Shown: one piece after another, positions 42,400 to 53,229 of the stretch
Layout of the letters: every line of letters begins with the position of its first letter
How positions within the stretch are numbered: the first letter of the stretch is position 1
NCBI RefSeq assembly: GCF_028453695.1
Contig: NC_135781.1
Coordinates: 2,156,818 to 2,220,817 of the forward strand
Reading direction: 5' to 3'
DNA length: 64,000 nt
Origin: Augochlora pura
Lineage: Eukaryota > Arthropoda > Insecta > Hymenoptera > Halictidae
Position numbers and translations under genes: made by a program
Notes under the pieces: generated by a model
Databases searched by the model: none
What the model was told of the DNA's origin: nothing
Seen by the model: only the letters and a program-made list of their open reading frames with translations

Positions 42400-43065
42400 T
42401 CCTCGAAAACCGGTCGTTCCTGTCGCATCATCACGGAGCACTGTCGTCCTCCTCTTGTACCACCTCCTCTTCCACCTCCCTCTCTTCCTCCTCCTCTTCA
42501 TATTCCGCCGTGTCGCAGGCCGGAGAGGATTGTACCCGGAGAAATCGGTAACGATTCAAGCCCCTCCCCCCATTCCCGGGTGATCGATACACGCGCGGAA
42601 GTGTCCCCGGGTATTACAAGCGACGTAAAACGTGACCTAATACCCGGCCGCCGCTGCTGCTGCTGACGACGACGAGCGAGAATTACCAGGCCGCCTGATA
42701 CCGGTAATTAATTCGTCGACGTGTAGGAGCAGGTGAGATGATCGGCCACCGCACGACCCGGTTGCTTGCTGATTTCCGAGATTACAACTTACGTATTGAG
42801 GCCGGGGCGAGAGGCTTATGGCAGCACGGGCTGTACACCTCCTGCCCGGGACCAGGTACACACACCGGCCGAACGTGATCTTCGTCTTTGTGGCACGAGG
42901 TGGGAAGGATTGAAAGGATAAAAATTATTTCGGATTAACTGTAAATCCGAAATAATAATTCTGATTCATGCTATTCGAATTCCATGCAACAAAATGCACT
43001 TTTATGCACAAAAAATTGATTCGTGCGACTCCTACCGATAACCTAACATAACCTAACAATTTTTT
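42400..43065. other. Non-coding DNA
   Basis: CCTCCTCTT-type pyrimidine run at 42445-42500, then GC-rich unique DNA. Contains GCTGCTGCTGCTGACGACGACGA near 42652. Confidence 0.5.
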
Positions 43066-43122
43066 CAATCCAAGCTTTGCTGGTATAAAAATGATCTTGG
43101 AACGTGGTAGAACAATTTTATT
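43066..43122 (+). repeat. Left half of the GCAAAGGGTTAA element
   Basis: Aligns to 30608-30660: CAATCCAAGCTTTGCTGGTA, then ATGATCTTGGAACGTGGTAG, then ACAATTTTA. The GGCGCC hairpin and AAGGGTTAA end are missing. Confidence 0.7.
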
Positions 43123-43129
43123 TATACCG

Positions 43130-44040
43130 TTCGCGGTCCCGTGACAACGACACGGTCGTTCCTCCGTCGGAGAAAAAAAGATGAATAACCGTTGCTAGCA
43201 AAGCAAGAGATAAAGAAAAAAGCAAAACGTTGCTGCGGCTTACAATGCCGGGCACTTATATATCTATATCTATATATATATATCAGTCAGGCGAAATGAC
43301 GTGAAGGAGAAGTGCGTACAAAGGGCGGAGGGGGTAGGACAAAGGTGGCTTGCAAACACAATGCCGGTAATCGTTCTTGATCGCTGATAGAAACGAAGGC
43401 GACAGACCGAGCGGCTGAGCAATATAACCCCCGCGAAGGGTAAGTAATAAACTCTCGAGAAGAAATACCATTGATAATAGCCGAGGGGTGGGGCCGGGGC
43501 GGAGGGCTGTGCCGCAATGGAAACTCTCGAGGCCGTGTCCTCTCGTGGCTCTCTTCCCTTTTCTCCCTCTCTCTCTCTCTCTCTCTTCCGCGACAAAAGC
43601 GCCTTTTTCTAACCAGTCGATTGCTTCGAAAGCCGAAAGGCATCCGGCGGTCCGCTCTCTCCTCGCTCGGCCGCCGTTCCAAATAATATCTACGCGATTG
43701 GTACAAATTAGTTCGAACGGCAATCGATGTAATTTATTTTTATTTTTCAAAATAATTTTTAACATTTTCAAAAATTTTAAGCTCAGATTTCAAATAATTT
43801 TAACCAGCTGCATTTCCATTTTATATAGTGATATTTATATTATACTATACTTATTTATATTTAGTTATATTTATATCATACTATACTTAGTAATTTAATA
43901 CACTTAGTAATTTAACAATCTTTTAAATAGAATGGTTTTTAACAATATCAAAATTATTTTGGAAATGATATGACGATCGTTCATTGATAAAACACAAAGT
44001 ACAATAAAAAATCATATTCGAAAAATTATTTCAACTTTGC
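43130..44040. other. Non-coding DNA with CT and TA microsatellites
   Basis: TATATC/TA run at 43258-43283 and CT run at 43563-43587. Reverse frames of 108-162 codons across 43270-43771 contain the CT repeat and share no domain. 43700-44040 is AT-rich with TTATATTTA-type repeats. Confidence 0.55.
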
Positions 44041-44730
44041 CTTAAATTTCAGCGAATTTAACCACGTTCCCCGCGGTCGCGCAACAAAGTGCGCACACGG
44101 TCCTTCGCCCGGGTCATCGCCGACTCGCGTCAACTCTCTCATCTCAAAATTCCTGCAGATCTCAATGGGCCCTCTCCAACCCAACCACGTCTGCTCTCGA
44201 ACTTTCGCGAAAGCTTTGGCAACTCATTACCAGGAATTATGCCCGTTTCGGTAAAGTCAGATTTAATGCTCGGCGTGCTCGCCAATTCCGATTCGGAAAG
44301 TAGCGAGTGCCCGGCATGCCTTCCGCCCCGTTCCCGTACGCGTTCCGTATACCACCCACGGGGACTTATCTTGCCGTCTATTTACGCGGCGATACCATTC
44401 ACAATGACCGCCGTAACTAGCCCCGGTTGACGCGCGCTACAAACTATCGGTGCTACGGGGGCCGCGGTGGAAGGATTTAACCCTCCTCGGATCGGCCGAT
44501 GCCGGCATACCACGGCCGGTGGGGCATAGAAACCCCGCGCCGGGGCTCTACGGGCTCGTCCATCCTCGGCCGCGGCGGCATTCATCGCGGGCTCGTAGTA
44601 GTAAAGTCACTCGGTCGGAGAAGCAGCGCCGAGTACCAGGCACAAAGTGCCGCGCCGCGAGTTATACACCCGGTTTACTCGCCTATCTGAAATAATCGGC
44701 CGGTGACGGCTACGCCGAGGGGACGACGGC
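44040..44730. other. GC-rich non-coding DNA
   Basis: The 113-codon forward frame at 44089-44430 is comparatively free of low-complexity sequence. However, it shows no domain and is overlapped antisense at 44382-44585. Not called as a gene. Confidence 0.5.
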
Positions 44731-44734
44731 TGAG

Positions 44735-44772
44735 GAAGGTAGGAGGAAGGTAAGAGGGAGGTAGGGGGAAGG

Positions 44773-44805
<33 letters not shown>

Positions 44806-45330
44806 CAGGAAGAGGCAGGAGGAGACTAAAGAGAGGTAGAGGAATGCTTCAGGGAGACTAAAGGGAGGTAGAAGAAGACTTGAGGGAAACTAAAGGGAGA
44901 CCGAAGGGAGGTCGAAGAGGACCAAAAGGGAGACCGATGGGAGGTCCAAGAGAGACCAAAAGGGAGACCTAAAAAGGAAGAGAGACCAAAAGGGAGACCA
45001 AAAGTTAGACTGAAAGGGCGAGGAGACCAAATCGGCGAGAGACCAAAAGGGAGACCAAAAGAGAGACTAAAGATAGGTCGAAAAACGTCCAAAAGGGAGA
45101 CCAAAGAGAAGTCGAAGACGGACCAAAAGGGAGACCAAAGAGAGGTCGAAGAGAGACCAAAAGTGTGACCAAAAAGAGGTCGAGAAAAGACGAAAAGTGA
45201 GACCAAAGAAAAACCAAATCTGAGACCGAAGTGAATCCTAAAAAATACCAAAAGTGAGACCAAAACTGAAACCAAAACTGAGCTCAAAAAGAAACAGTAG
45301 GACACTAAGGGAACTCCCAAGAATTCCAAA
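44735..45330 (+). repeat. Purine-strand minisatellite, 34-bp units
   Basis: A GA run (44775-44804) leads into GACCAAAAGGGAGACC-type units. The clearest part repeats every 34 bases at 45087, 45121, 45155 and 45189. Lacking TTA, CTA and TCA, the array leaves a 178-codon minus-strand frame open, giving a Phe/Gly/Leu/Ser/Pro peptide with no domain. Confidence 0.93.
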
Positions 45331-45339
45331 GGGACTCCA

Positions 45340-46720
45340 AAGGAACACCCGACGGGGCCCAAAGGGATTCAGAAGTACACCGAAGGTAGGACGACGTCCC
45401 GCCGGTCCTGTGATCCCGCCGATACGCCAATAAGGCTCGGGACCGCTCGGACGCGTTTATCTCGATGAGCGAGAGCCTCTATGGCTGAGGTCAGATCGAC
45501 TCGGCACCGAGGTGAGGATCCGCGGGAAGCCGCCGGACACGCTGGATAAAATTGGTTCGCAGCCCTATTGACATGTCAAGACGTCCGTTCGGCCGCGAGA
45601 TGGCCGCGATTGCCTCGATTCTCCTTGCCGGTTGCCGCTCGCCTCTGTCCTACCATGCTTCTGTAGGCCTACCGAGAGAGAGACCAAGGTTACCGCCGCG
45701 CTTACCACACGCTCCGTCGAATTAGTACGGGAACAACGGCTTCCCTAATTAAAGATCGGTCAGCTGACAATTAGTGGCCGGGAACTAATCTACGCGGTTA
45801 ACTTGCTTTCAGGGAAAGGATCGGTTGAACGATGCTTTTAGGGATTTATGTGTGGGTATAGCGATGTATAGGAATGTATAGAAATGTATAGGGCGTGTAT
45901 CTATGGGTAGGGCATCCATAATTGTTGTTATAGATTCATTCTTCTTGGTTTATTTGTTTAGCTACTTTTGTTTCTATAAATTCTAATAATCATTTAAATT
46001 GTAGTTATTAATTGTAATAATTGTATAAAGATATCGTTATCCCCTAAAGAAAAATCCCCAAAAACGTTGAAAAAGACGTCGTCTTATATATCACTAAAAT
46101 TGAAAATCCGGTATAATTACTGAACGACCGGTTGTTGTTGCGAAAGCAATATATTAGTTTACGCGGCGTCCAAGGAAATTTTCAACTGGCTAGGCCGGGG
46201 TAGCCTCTCCTGTGTGCGCGTGGCAAACGGCAGAGGTTTGCCCGCCCGGCCCCCACCCCGCTGACATTCCGAGTTTCACCGCGCATTCTGCATTCGTAAT
46301 TACTAAAGTAAACGCGACGGCGGGGGGTGCTATTGTGTTTGGGGGGGAGCACTGTTTACAGCGGATTCGATATCGGCCGGCCGGGCTCTCTCCGATCCTC
46401 GCGGAGAAGCGAAACGCGGGAACACGCGCGCGTGCGAGCCTCCTCCTTTCCGATCACGAGTTTATTTCGCGCAAATAGGCAGCAGCGTGAAACGCAGCTG
46501 CACAACGCTGCGCAACGACGATTTAATCTCCACTTATTAACGCGGCGCACGATTTATCGATGCAAATATTTTTTACTTGTTGCTCGTCGCTTAAATTCCT
46601 TTTTTTTACTATTGACGAGCGTCGGTATAATGATGGGGTGTTACGGTGGAAGGATTTTAGGGTCGACGATGGGGTTGAAGGATGCGTCAGTTGGTTAGAT
46701 AAGGGCTTTTCATGATGACC
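45340..46720. other. Unique non-coding DNA
   Basis: GC-rich to 45840; GTATAGG(A/G)ATGTATAG words at 45855-45900; AT-rich 45930-46110; GC-rich to 46560. Overlapping frames at 46212-46698 without domain. Confidence 0.55.
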
Positions 46721-46727
46721 AAAGTCA

Positions 46728-47055
46728 ACTATTAAAACCACTATAATTCTAACCTGCAAAAACACAGGAAAACAATAACCCTCTCCCAAAGTACAATAAA
46801 TTAAATTATTAAACAAAACTACCCCTACTGCTCCGAGCAAAAGAAAAATCAACTACTGAGATCACTATGATTCTAACCTACAAAATATTCTATAACAAAA
46901 TGAAAGTTCTTTATCAAAGTACAATAAATTATATTACTAAACAAAACCACCCCTACTTCTCTCATCAAAAGGAACAAAATCACATATTAAAACCACTGTA
47001 ATTCTAACCTACAAAAATACAGAAAAACAATAGCCGTCTCCCAAAGTACAATAGA
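46728..47055 (+). repeat. ~124-131-bp tandem repeat (about 2.7 copies)
   Basis: ATTCTAACCT(G/A)CAAAA is found at about 46746, 46870 and 47001, preceded by (C/T)CACT(A/G)T. Each unit also has CAAAGTACAATA(A/G)A, and two have ACAAAAC(T/C)ACCCCTACT. Spacings are about 124 and 131. Confidence 0.9.
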
Positions 47056-47059
47056 ATCG

Positions 47060-47510
47060 TCTCCCTCCCCACACCGAGCACCCCCATTGAAGATCCTTCG
47101 GATCGCGCGCGGGAAAAGGTTTCGCCAGTGCAGGACGCGGCGAGCGGCGCTAAAATAATTTGAAATTCCAATATTTCAGCGTCTCGAGAGGTCGTTCGGG
47201 TAGGGCGTCGAAATCGCTATCCGCGCGTTCCTAACTCCATTTCACCGACGCTGCCCACCCCCCTGCCCCACTCCACCTTTCATCTAGGGCCGCGAGTCGG
47301 ATTCGAGTGCGGATCGACAAATTTAATTATAATAACCGGAGGGCGGCCGCGGGCGTCTATCAACTTCCGGACGAAGAGTGACGTAATCGATCGCATTATC
47401 GGCCTCGTAAAGTTTCCGCGTTCCGGGCGGGCGGTTGCCCCCGGTGGGAGGAGGAGGATCCGTTCGTAAACGTCGATCGTAAAATCACCGGCAGGCTCAC
47501 CGGTTAGCCA
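47060..47510. other. GC-rich non-coding DNA
   Basis: A single 117-codon reverse frame (47280-47633) extends through the following poly-G and CT runs and is not credible as a gene. Confidence 0.55.
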
Positions 47511-47515
47511 GCGCC

Positions 47516-47532
47516 GGGGGGGGGGGGGGGGG
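47516..47532 (+). repeat. Poly-G tract (17)
   Basis: Uninterrupted G17, about 45 bases before a CT run at 47578-47600. Confidence 0.95.
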
Positions 47533-47949
47533 CAAGTTATTGGTCCGTTTCCTGCGGCGCGGGGCGACGGCAACTTCCCTCTCTCTCTCTCTCTCTCCCC
47601 TCTTCCTCCTACCGTCGCCCTCCAAATCTGCACTCGAACGTAAAAATACGTTTAATCTTGTTTCGCGAGTGAATTGTGCCCGGCTGACCCGTAACGCCGG
47701 AACGCGTACACGCGTTCCCCGTCGAGCATCCCCCCGCCGGTCGCGGAACTCGGATTATCGATTTATTTCGCCGGTCGTTTTTGTTTTCTTTTTATTCGTG
47801 GAGGATATAGTTGGTTTATGCGGAGAAAATCCAGCTGGGCCACCGTCGTCGTTGTCGCGCGCTTTTAAAGAAGTATGGTGGTATGTAGTTTCGTCCCGGG
47901 CCCGATAGAGGACTCGTTAGTGAGGTCTTTTAGTGGGTTTTGCCTTAGA

Positions 47950-48036
47950 TAAGGCTAAAACGACGATTTCGCGGTATATAAGGCCAAAAGGACGTTTCCG
48001 CGGTATCTAAGGTTAAAACGACGGTTTTGCGCTACC
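47950..48036 (+). repeat. 29-bp array, three copies
   Basis: TAAGGCTAAAACGACGATTT, TAAGGCCAAAAGGACGTTTC and TAAGGTTAAAACGACGGTTT start at 47950, 47979 and 48008, each followed by CGCGGTAT or GCGCTAC. Confidence 0.94.
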
Positions 48037-48039
48037 CAC

Positions 48040-49125
48040 AGGTTGGCCCACTTAATCGCTACAAGTCATAACCACGTCATTATCACATTTACGAACAAAT
48101 ACCGTCTCGACGGTTCGGCAGCTCCAAAAAGATGGTTCTTGGAACCGAACTCGTCGCCCCAACGTTCTCCCGAAAATTCCGCGGGGCCACGGCCGGTTCG
48201 TTAACCGAGACGCGGCACGGAGCCGGACATGTTATTACGCCGGCAAAAAGCCAGTTTCCGGTTACGCCGGGGCCGCCGCCGCCGCTTGTTACACCGTTCG
48301 TTACGTCTTCTCACGGTGTGCGGATACACCCGCGCGGAACAACGGATCGGAAGCGAGCCCCGTATAAGGTTACACGGCCCGAATTTTCCTCTTCGAAGAC
48401 GAAGACTTCGTTAGGGGTCTCGTCTTTCGCCGAGTACCGTTTTCATGAAAACCGGCACCCATCCTCCCACTCCCCCTCCCCCCCTCTCCTTCTCCGTCGA
48501 AGACCGCACGGTTACCGGTGAAACCGGATAGCTGTCTGTTTAATTGCTTCTGCCGAAACGTTGCCGGTGCGCGCGCTTACAGTTCCAACCTCTCGCCGCT
48601 CGGCCGAGGCTTCGAAAAGGAAATGGATGATACGCTCGAAACGGAGTTCGAACCGGCCCCCGGGCCGAAGAATAGAGCGAAAAAGGGAGAGCCGGGAAGC
48701 ACGGAAACGGCGCACAGAAGATAACAAAAGCGTTAATGGACCCGCAGGTTCGCCGAGCAGAAACTGCTGAAATTATTAGGAGATACTCTGGTGGAAACGC
48801 TCTGGGATCGTCTATCGATACGCCTCGACGGCTATAGGCGGCCGCTTCTCCTCCTTTTTGCTTGGCGATTTTGCTTTGCCAGAGTTTTAGAGTAATTTAC
48901 TTTTTTCGTGTTTTTTCGGGAATTGTTTGATCTTTTTTTTGTTGTTTTGTTAGCGGGGATGACCAGTTCCATTTATCCATTTAGGTTCGGAGGTATAGTG
49001 ATTGGTCGCAAGTGGTTTAGTATCTATTGTTTATTTTCAGGATTAATTAATTTTTTAGGTTTATTGAATGGGGTGTATTAAACGTTTTTAATAATTGAGG
49101 AATATTTTCGATGGTATAAATACTA
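48040..49125. other. Unique non-coding DNA
   Basis: GC-rich to 48860, then T-rich. The 129-codon forward frame at 48132-48521 overlaps a second forward frame and has no domain. Confidence 0.55.
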
Positions 49126-49134
49126 ATTTTTAAT

Positions 49135-49330
49135 AGTTCGTAATAATTGGTATTAATAACATTTGACTAATATCAGCAGCATTACTATTTACATAATCCG
49201 TAATAATTCATAATAATTGGTATTAATAACATTTTAGTAATACCATTAGCATTAATATTTTTATAATCCCTAATAAGTTATAATAATTACTATTAATAAT
49301 ATTTTACTAATACCATCAGCATTAGCTTGC
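49135..49330 (+). repeat. 70-bp AT-rich array (about 2.8 copies)
   Basis: TAATAATTGGTATTAATAAC at 49141 and 49211, and TAATAATTACTATTAATAAT at 49281, exact 70-base spacing. Each is followed by TAAT(A/)CCAT(C/T)AGCATTA-like sequence. Confidence 0.93.
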
Positions 49331-49334
49331 AATA

Positions 49335-50475
49335 GCTGAGTAACGAAACTATTTATCCAACCAATGACGTCTAAGCTCTCGGTGAAATTTTCCTGCCGAA
49401 TTCTCCGCGCGGCGTAACATCGTCGAGCGCTCGCGAGGATTCTGGAAATTTCAAGGTTGGGCCCGAGTGTAACACGTGCACACGAGCCAGCCATCCTTGA
49501 AGAGGTTAATCCAAGCTCTCCTCATTGTCCCGCGCGCTTTTAAGCCAGAAGCGCGGGCGCGGGCGCGCGCGCGGCAACAGTTACGTGTCGCAATTATTTC
49601 GCAACAAAGTAATGGAAGTGGCAGAGAAAAGGACTTGGGAAAAGGCTTGCTTAATGGCGAGAGCTTAAACGACGATTTCGAAAGGCTTTTTACGTGCTTC
49701 TTTCGGCTGTGGAGTCTAAGCTCGTCCGGGCTGTTCACGAGCCGCGCTTCCGATCCAAATTGCTGCCACTCCTTTTAAACTCCCCGCAATTTTCAATTTC
49801 TTCACGCTGTTACCTGTTATACTTGTCCGGATGGCGTGTATCTAGTATTTAGTCGAACGACGACGGTGCGAGACGATGTCATCGCGGTGTACGATTTTAT
49901 GGGGAAACTGCATTGTATCGTATATTAATGTTTATATCGTACATTTTATATTTTTTGTTTGATGTGCAGTATTTTATGTTTTATAATTAATATTATATAT
50001 TTAATACTTAATACGTAGTATTTTATGTATTTGATTCTTTTACTTTGTCTATAACTGACAATTGTTGAAAATATTAATATTCAATAGAATATTTCCTCCG
50101 TACAACGTGATCACTATGCACTCACAAATATTACTTCATAATTATTACCAAAAAATTCCTATTCAATAAAGTCTTCATTCAATAATTATTTCGACCATTT
50201 TGCACTAAATATAAACGAAAGATTTACCATTGAAAAAACCTACTCAAATTGCAATCAAAAACATCCAAATACCGAAACAACAATATCAAACATAGAGATT
50301 TTATAAAAACCATTATACAACATAAAAATCTGTTGAAAAGCCATAACATCCCCAAAATCGCATAGCGGACGATCGCGGATGATCCCGAATAATTTCCAGT
50401 ATCGGCCCGCGCGCCCGAAATGCGATTAAGCTCGACGCGATCTCGCCGGCCGGGGACGGGGAAGGTGCGACCGTA
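49335..50475. other. Unique non-coding DNA
   Basis: Contains a GGGCGCGGGCGCGCGCG run near 49555-49571; AT-rich from 49910 to 50350. Frames of 74-100 codons are antisense to one another. Confidence 0.55.
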
Positions 50476-50477
50476 AA

Positions 50478-50502
50478 AGGGGAGGGGAGGGGAGGGGAGG
50501 GA
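50478..50502 (+). repeat. (GGGGA)n run
   Basis: Four GGGG blocks separated by single A, matching a canonical G-quadruplex pattern on the plus strand. Confidence 0.9.
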
Positions 50503-50509
50503 AGCCGAT

Positions 50510-51000
50510 TCATAAGACCCGAGCCAGGAGAGCCACGGCGTTTCTCGTCACGTCGGTCGAATCTCACGGATCCTCTGGTTTGACGATCGGCTTCCGAGAC
50601 AAAGATCTTCGGTTCGCAAGCGCCGGGCTCTCGCAGTCACATTTACGTGAATTGCGGTGCGGAGCACCACCCCGGGATTCAGCCCGATTTCCGCGTAGTA
50701 ACCTTCCCCCCTCCCCCTCTACCTCTACGCCCGGCTGTCCTTCGTTTCCTGCCTCGGCCCTGGCCCCGGCGTCCCCTCGCCCACGATTTATCAACCCGCC
50801 GCTGATTTCCCTTTTCCCTGGCTCCCTTGCACCTTCGTCCCCTTGCCCTGCCGCCCCTTGCTCCTTCACCCCCCCTCGCCCTATTGCTCCGTTACCCCGT
50901 CCCTGCGTTTCGGAGGCCCGCCGTTGCGGACTTACTCGGCCAGCTATGGAAGTCTGCGATCCTCGACTCGTTCTACTGACTTGCTGATTGACTAATCAGA
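50510..51000. other. GC-rich non-coding DNA
   Basis: Forward (135 codons) and reverse (101 codons) frames overlap fully. The plus strand is pyrimidine-rich with CCCTTGC(T/C)CC words at 50790-50900. Confidence 0.5.
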
Positions 51001-51009
51001 TTCACCGCT

Positions 51010-51490
51010 CCCTCTCTCTCTCTCTCTCTCATTCTCTCTCTTTTCTGTCTTTTTCGGTCTTTTTCTGTCTTTTTAACTGTCTCTTTTCTATCTTTCTAGC
51101 TGTCTCTTTTCTGTCTTCTTCTGTCATTTCAGCTGTGTTTTTAGATGTCACTTTTCTGTCTTTTTAGCTGCATTTCTAGCTGCCTTTTTAGCTGTCTCTT
51201 TTCTGTCTCTTTCCCGTCTTTTCAGCTGTCTCTTTTGCTTTTTCTCTTTCGATCTCTCTCCGTCCTTTTCGCACTTTCCTCATGTCTCTTTCTCTCTCGA
51301 TCGCTCTTCTCTTTCTCCCTTTTCATTTCTCTCTTTCACTCTGTCTCTTTTTCTCTAACGCTCTCTGTTTCTTCCACTTTTTCTCTGTCTCTTTCTCTCT
51401 CTTTAACTCTCTCTCTCTCTCTCTCTAACCTCTTCCTCACCTTCTCTGTACCTCCATCTCTCCCTCTCTCTCTCTCTCTCTCTCCATCTT
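51010..51490 (+). repeat. CT-rich array with TTTTAGCTGTCTCTTTTCTG units
   Basis: AGCTGTCTCTTTTCTGTCTT-like units recur at roughly 51100, 51185 and 51220 inside a 480-base CT-rich stretch, which becomes plain CT from 51290. The complement (AAGACAGAAAAGAGACAGCT) resembles the 26-bp repeat at 6620. Frames of 141-145 codons across it are Leu/Ser or Arg/Glu repeats. Confidence 0.88.
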
Positions 51491-51569
51491 TTTTCACTCT
51501 TATTCGCTCTGTCCCCGTCGTCGTCCTCGCCTCTCCTTCCGGCGTCGTGCGCCGCCTTCCGACTGATTG

Positions 51570-52930
51570 AACGCGATTAGGTCGTTCCGATAATACGATT
51601 GAATCCCGGTTTATGGATATTAAAATGCGGAACCGGTCCCCGGATCCTCGCCCTCGCGCACGGTGAAAAATGCCAGTCCTCGCGCGTCGTCCCTCTCCTC
51701 GCCTTCCGTCTTCCCCTCCTCCTCCTCCTCCTCCCTCCGTCCGCCTGCCTTCGTTATTTAGGAGGATCGGCAAACTTTTCGTTTGCTCGAAGCGCGCGCG
51801 CGCCGACGAGGTCTACGCTAATTTTCGGGCGATGTCTGCGGTTGAAAGAGTCAACGAAGCAGCTCGGAATTTCGGGAGATTTTGGTCGATGGGTTTTTGG
51901 TGAACCGCGGTGTGCGCGCGTGTTGGACTCCATGGGTTTCGTTTGGAGGAATTGTGTGGAAAGATGAGATTTGTGGAGTGAAATGGTAGTGATAAGAATT
52001 GTTAAGAATTTATACAATGTTATATAATTATAATAATGAACAAACTTCGCATACTTCAAGAGAACAATAATGAATAAATAAAATCGAAATTGACCGGGTT
52101 TAGCCGTCCTTTAACAAATTGAGAGTTTTCGCCGACGAGTGCTTCGAGAAAGTCATTTCTACCTATCTGGTATCATCCTAAATTACGGAGGATAGCGATC
52201 GTCCGGTTTATCCCTCCTCCCCGCCCCTCTTGTGCGGAACGAGTTATGCGGTTTCCGCTAATGAAACGCGAAGGACAAAGGAGTCGCTGCGCCGCAATAA
52301 CGAAGGACTGTTACACACTTATCGGGCGAAGTAGTTGCTGTTTTCTGTCACAACAATTCGTGGAAACGGGGTCGGCACCGCCTGCCCCGTTGCAACGGGG
52401 GCGCCCGAGTAGCTGCGTGGGACCGCTGTGTGTTTGGAATGATCTCGACAACAGGGCGCGAGTGCCTCTCCTTCTCCGGAGCGAAGCTCGCGGTCCCCCT
52501 GTTTTCGCAGCATTTCCCAGCCCATCGGAAGAGACGGAACTGATTAATCATGTTGCGACTCTCTGACCCGTCGAGCATCGGGCATCTAACGATGCTTCCT
52601 ATTCGGACGTCGATACCGCGTGTCCGGTATTATAACTCAGCTCTGCACATTTTCATATAAATAAAATAGCCTTTTTTGGCGATTGCAACGTATTTTCATT
52701 TTTTTAATAATCTCCGCGAGTCGACCTGTAAATTGTCCTGGTATCGAATTGCAACAACGAAACGTATAAAATCCGCCTAGATGCGAATAACAATCGCGAG
52801 CGNTTTAATTGAACTTTNATTACCGCAAAATGATATCGGGTGTTTTTTCGAAATAACGAGAAAATCTGGTATTATACTTTTNCAACTAAGTAGTGATATC
52901 GTGTTGCGAGGGGGGNGAAGGAAGCATTTG
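51570..52930. other. Unique non-coding DNA
   Basis: (CCT)n at 51714-51733, GC-rich 51600-51960, AT-rich 51970-52080, GC-rich 52190-52620. The 106-codon frame at 52246-52566 overlaps two reverse frames. Isolated N bases at 52803, 52818, 52882 and 52916 mark unresolved calls. Confidence 0.55.
52385..52400. repeat. 16-bp perfect palindrome
   Basis: CCCCGTTGCAACGGGG is fully self-complementary. Confidence 0.92.
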
Positions 52931-52944
52931 AGAACTTCACATAT

Positions 52945-53222
52945 AATATAGCAACACAATATAATATAGCATTGCATATAGTATAATTTAGTATAGTATG
53001 TAATATAATATAATATAATATAGCATTGCATATAGTATAATTTAGTATAGTATGTAATATAATATAATATAATATAGCATTGCATATAGTATAATTTACT
53101 ATAGTATGTAATATAATATAATATAGCATTGCATATAGTATAATTTAGTATAGTATGTAATNTAATATAGTATAACGTAAAATAATATAATATAAAATAA
53201 AATAACATAAACTAAAATAATA
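52945..53222 (+). repeat. 54-bp AT-rich array (four copies)
   Basis: AGCATTGCATATAGTATAAT occurs at 52968, 53022, 53076 and 53125, spacings 54, 54 and 49. TATAATATAATA filler differs in length. An ambiguous base sits at 53162 and others lie just upstream. A 143-codon reverse Tyr/Ile/Leu frame is the repeat in translation. Confidence 0.94.
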
Positions 53223-53229
53223 TAATATA

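Noticed and set aside
44826..45362. 178-codon reverse frame with repeated Phe-Gly-Leu-Pro-Phe-Gly-Leu peptides
   Set aside because: A direct translation of the 34-bp purine minisatellite, which lacks the words that would give stops on that strand.
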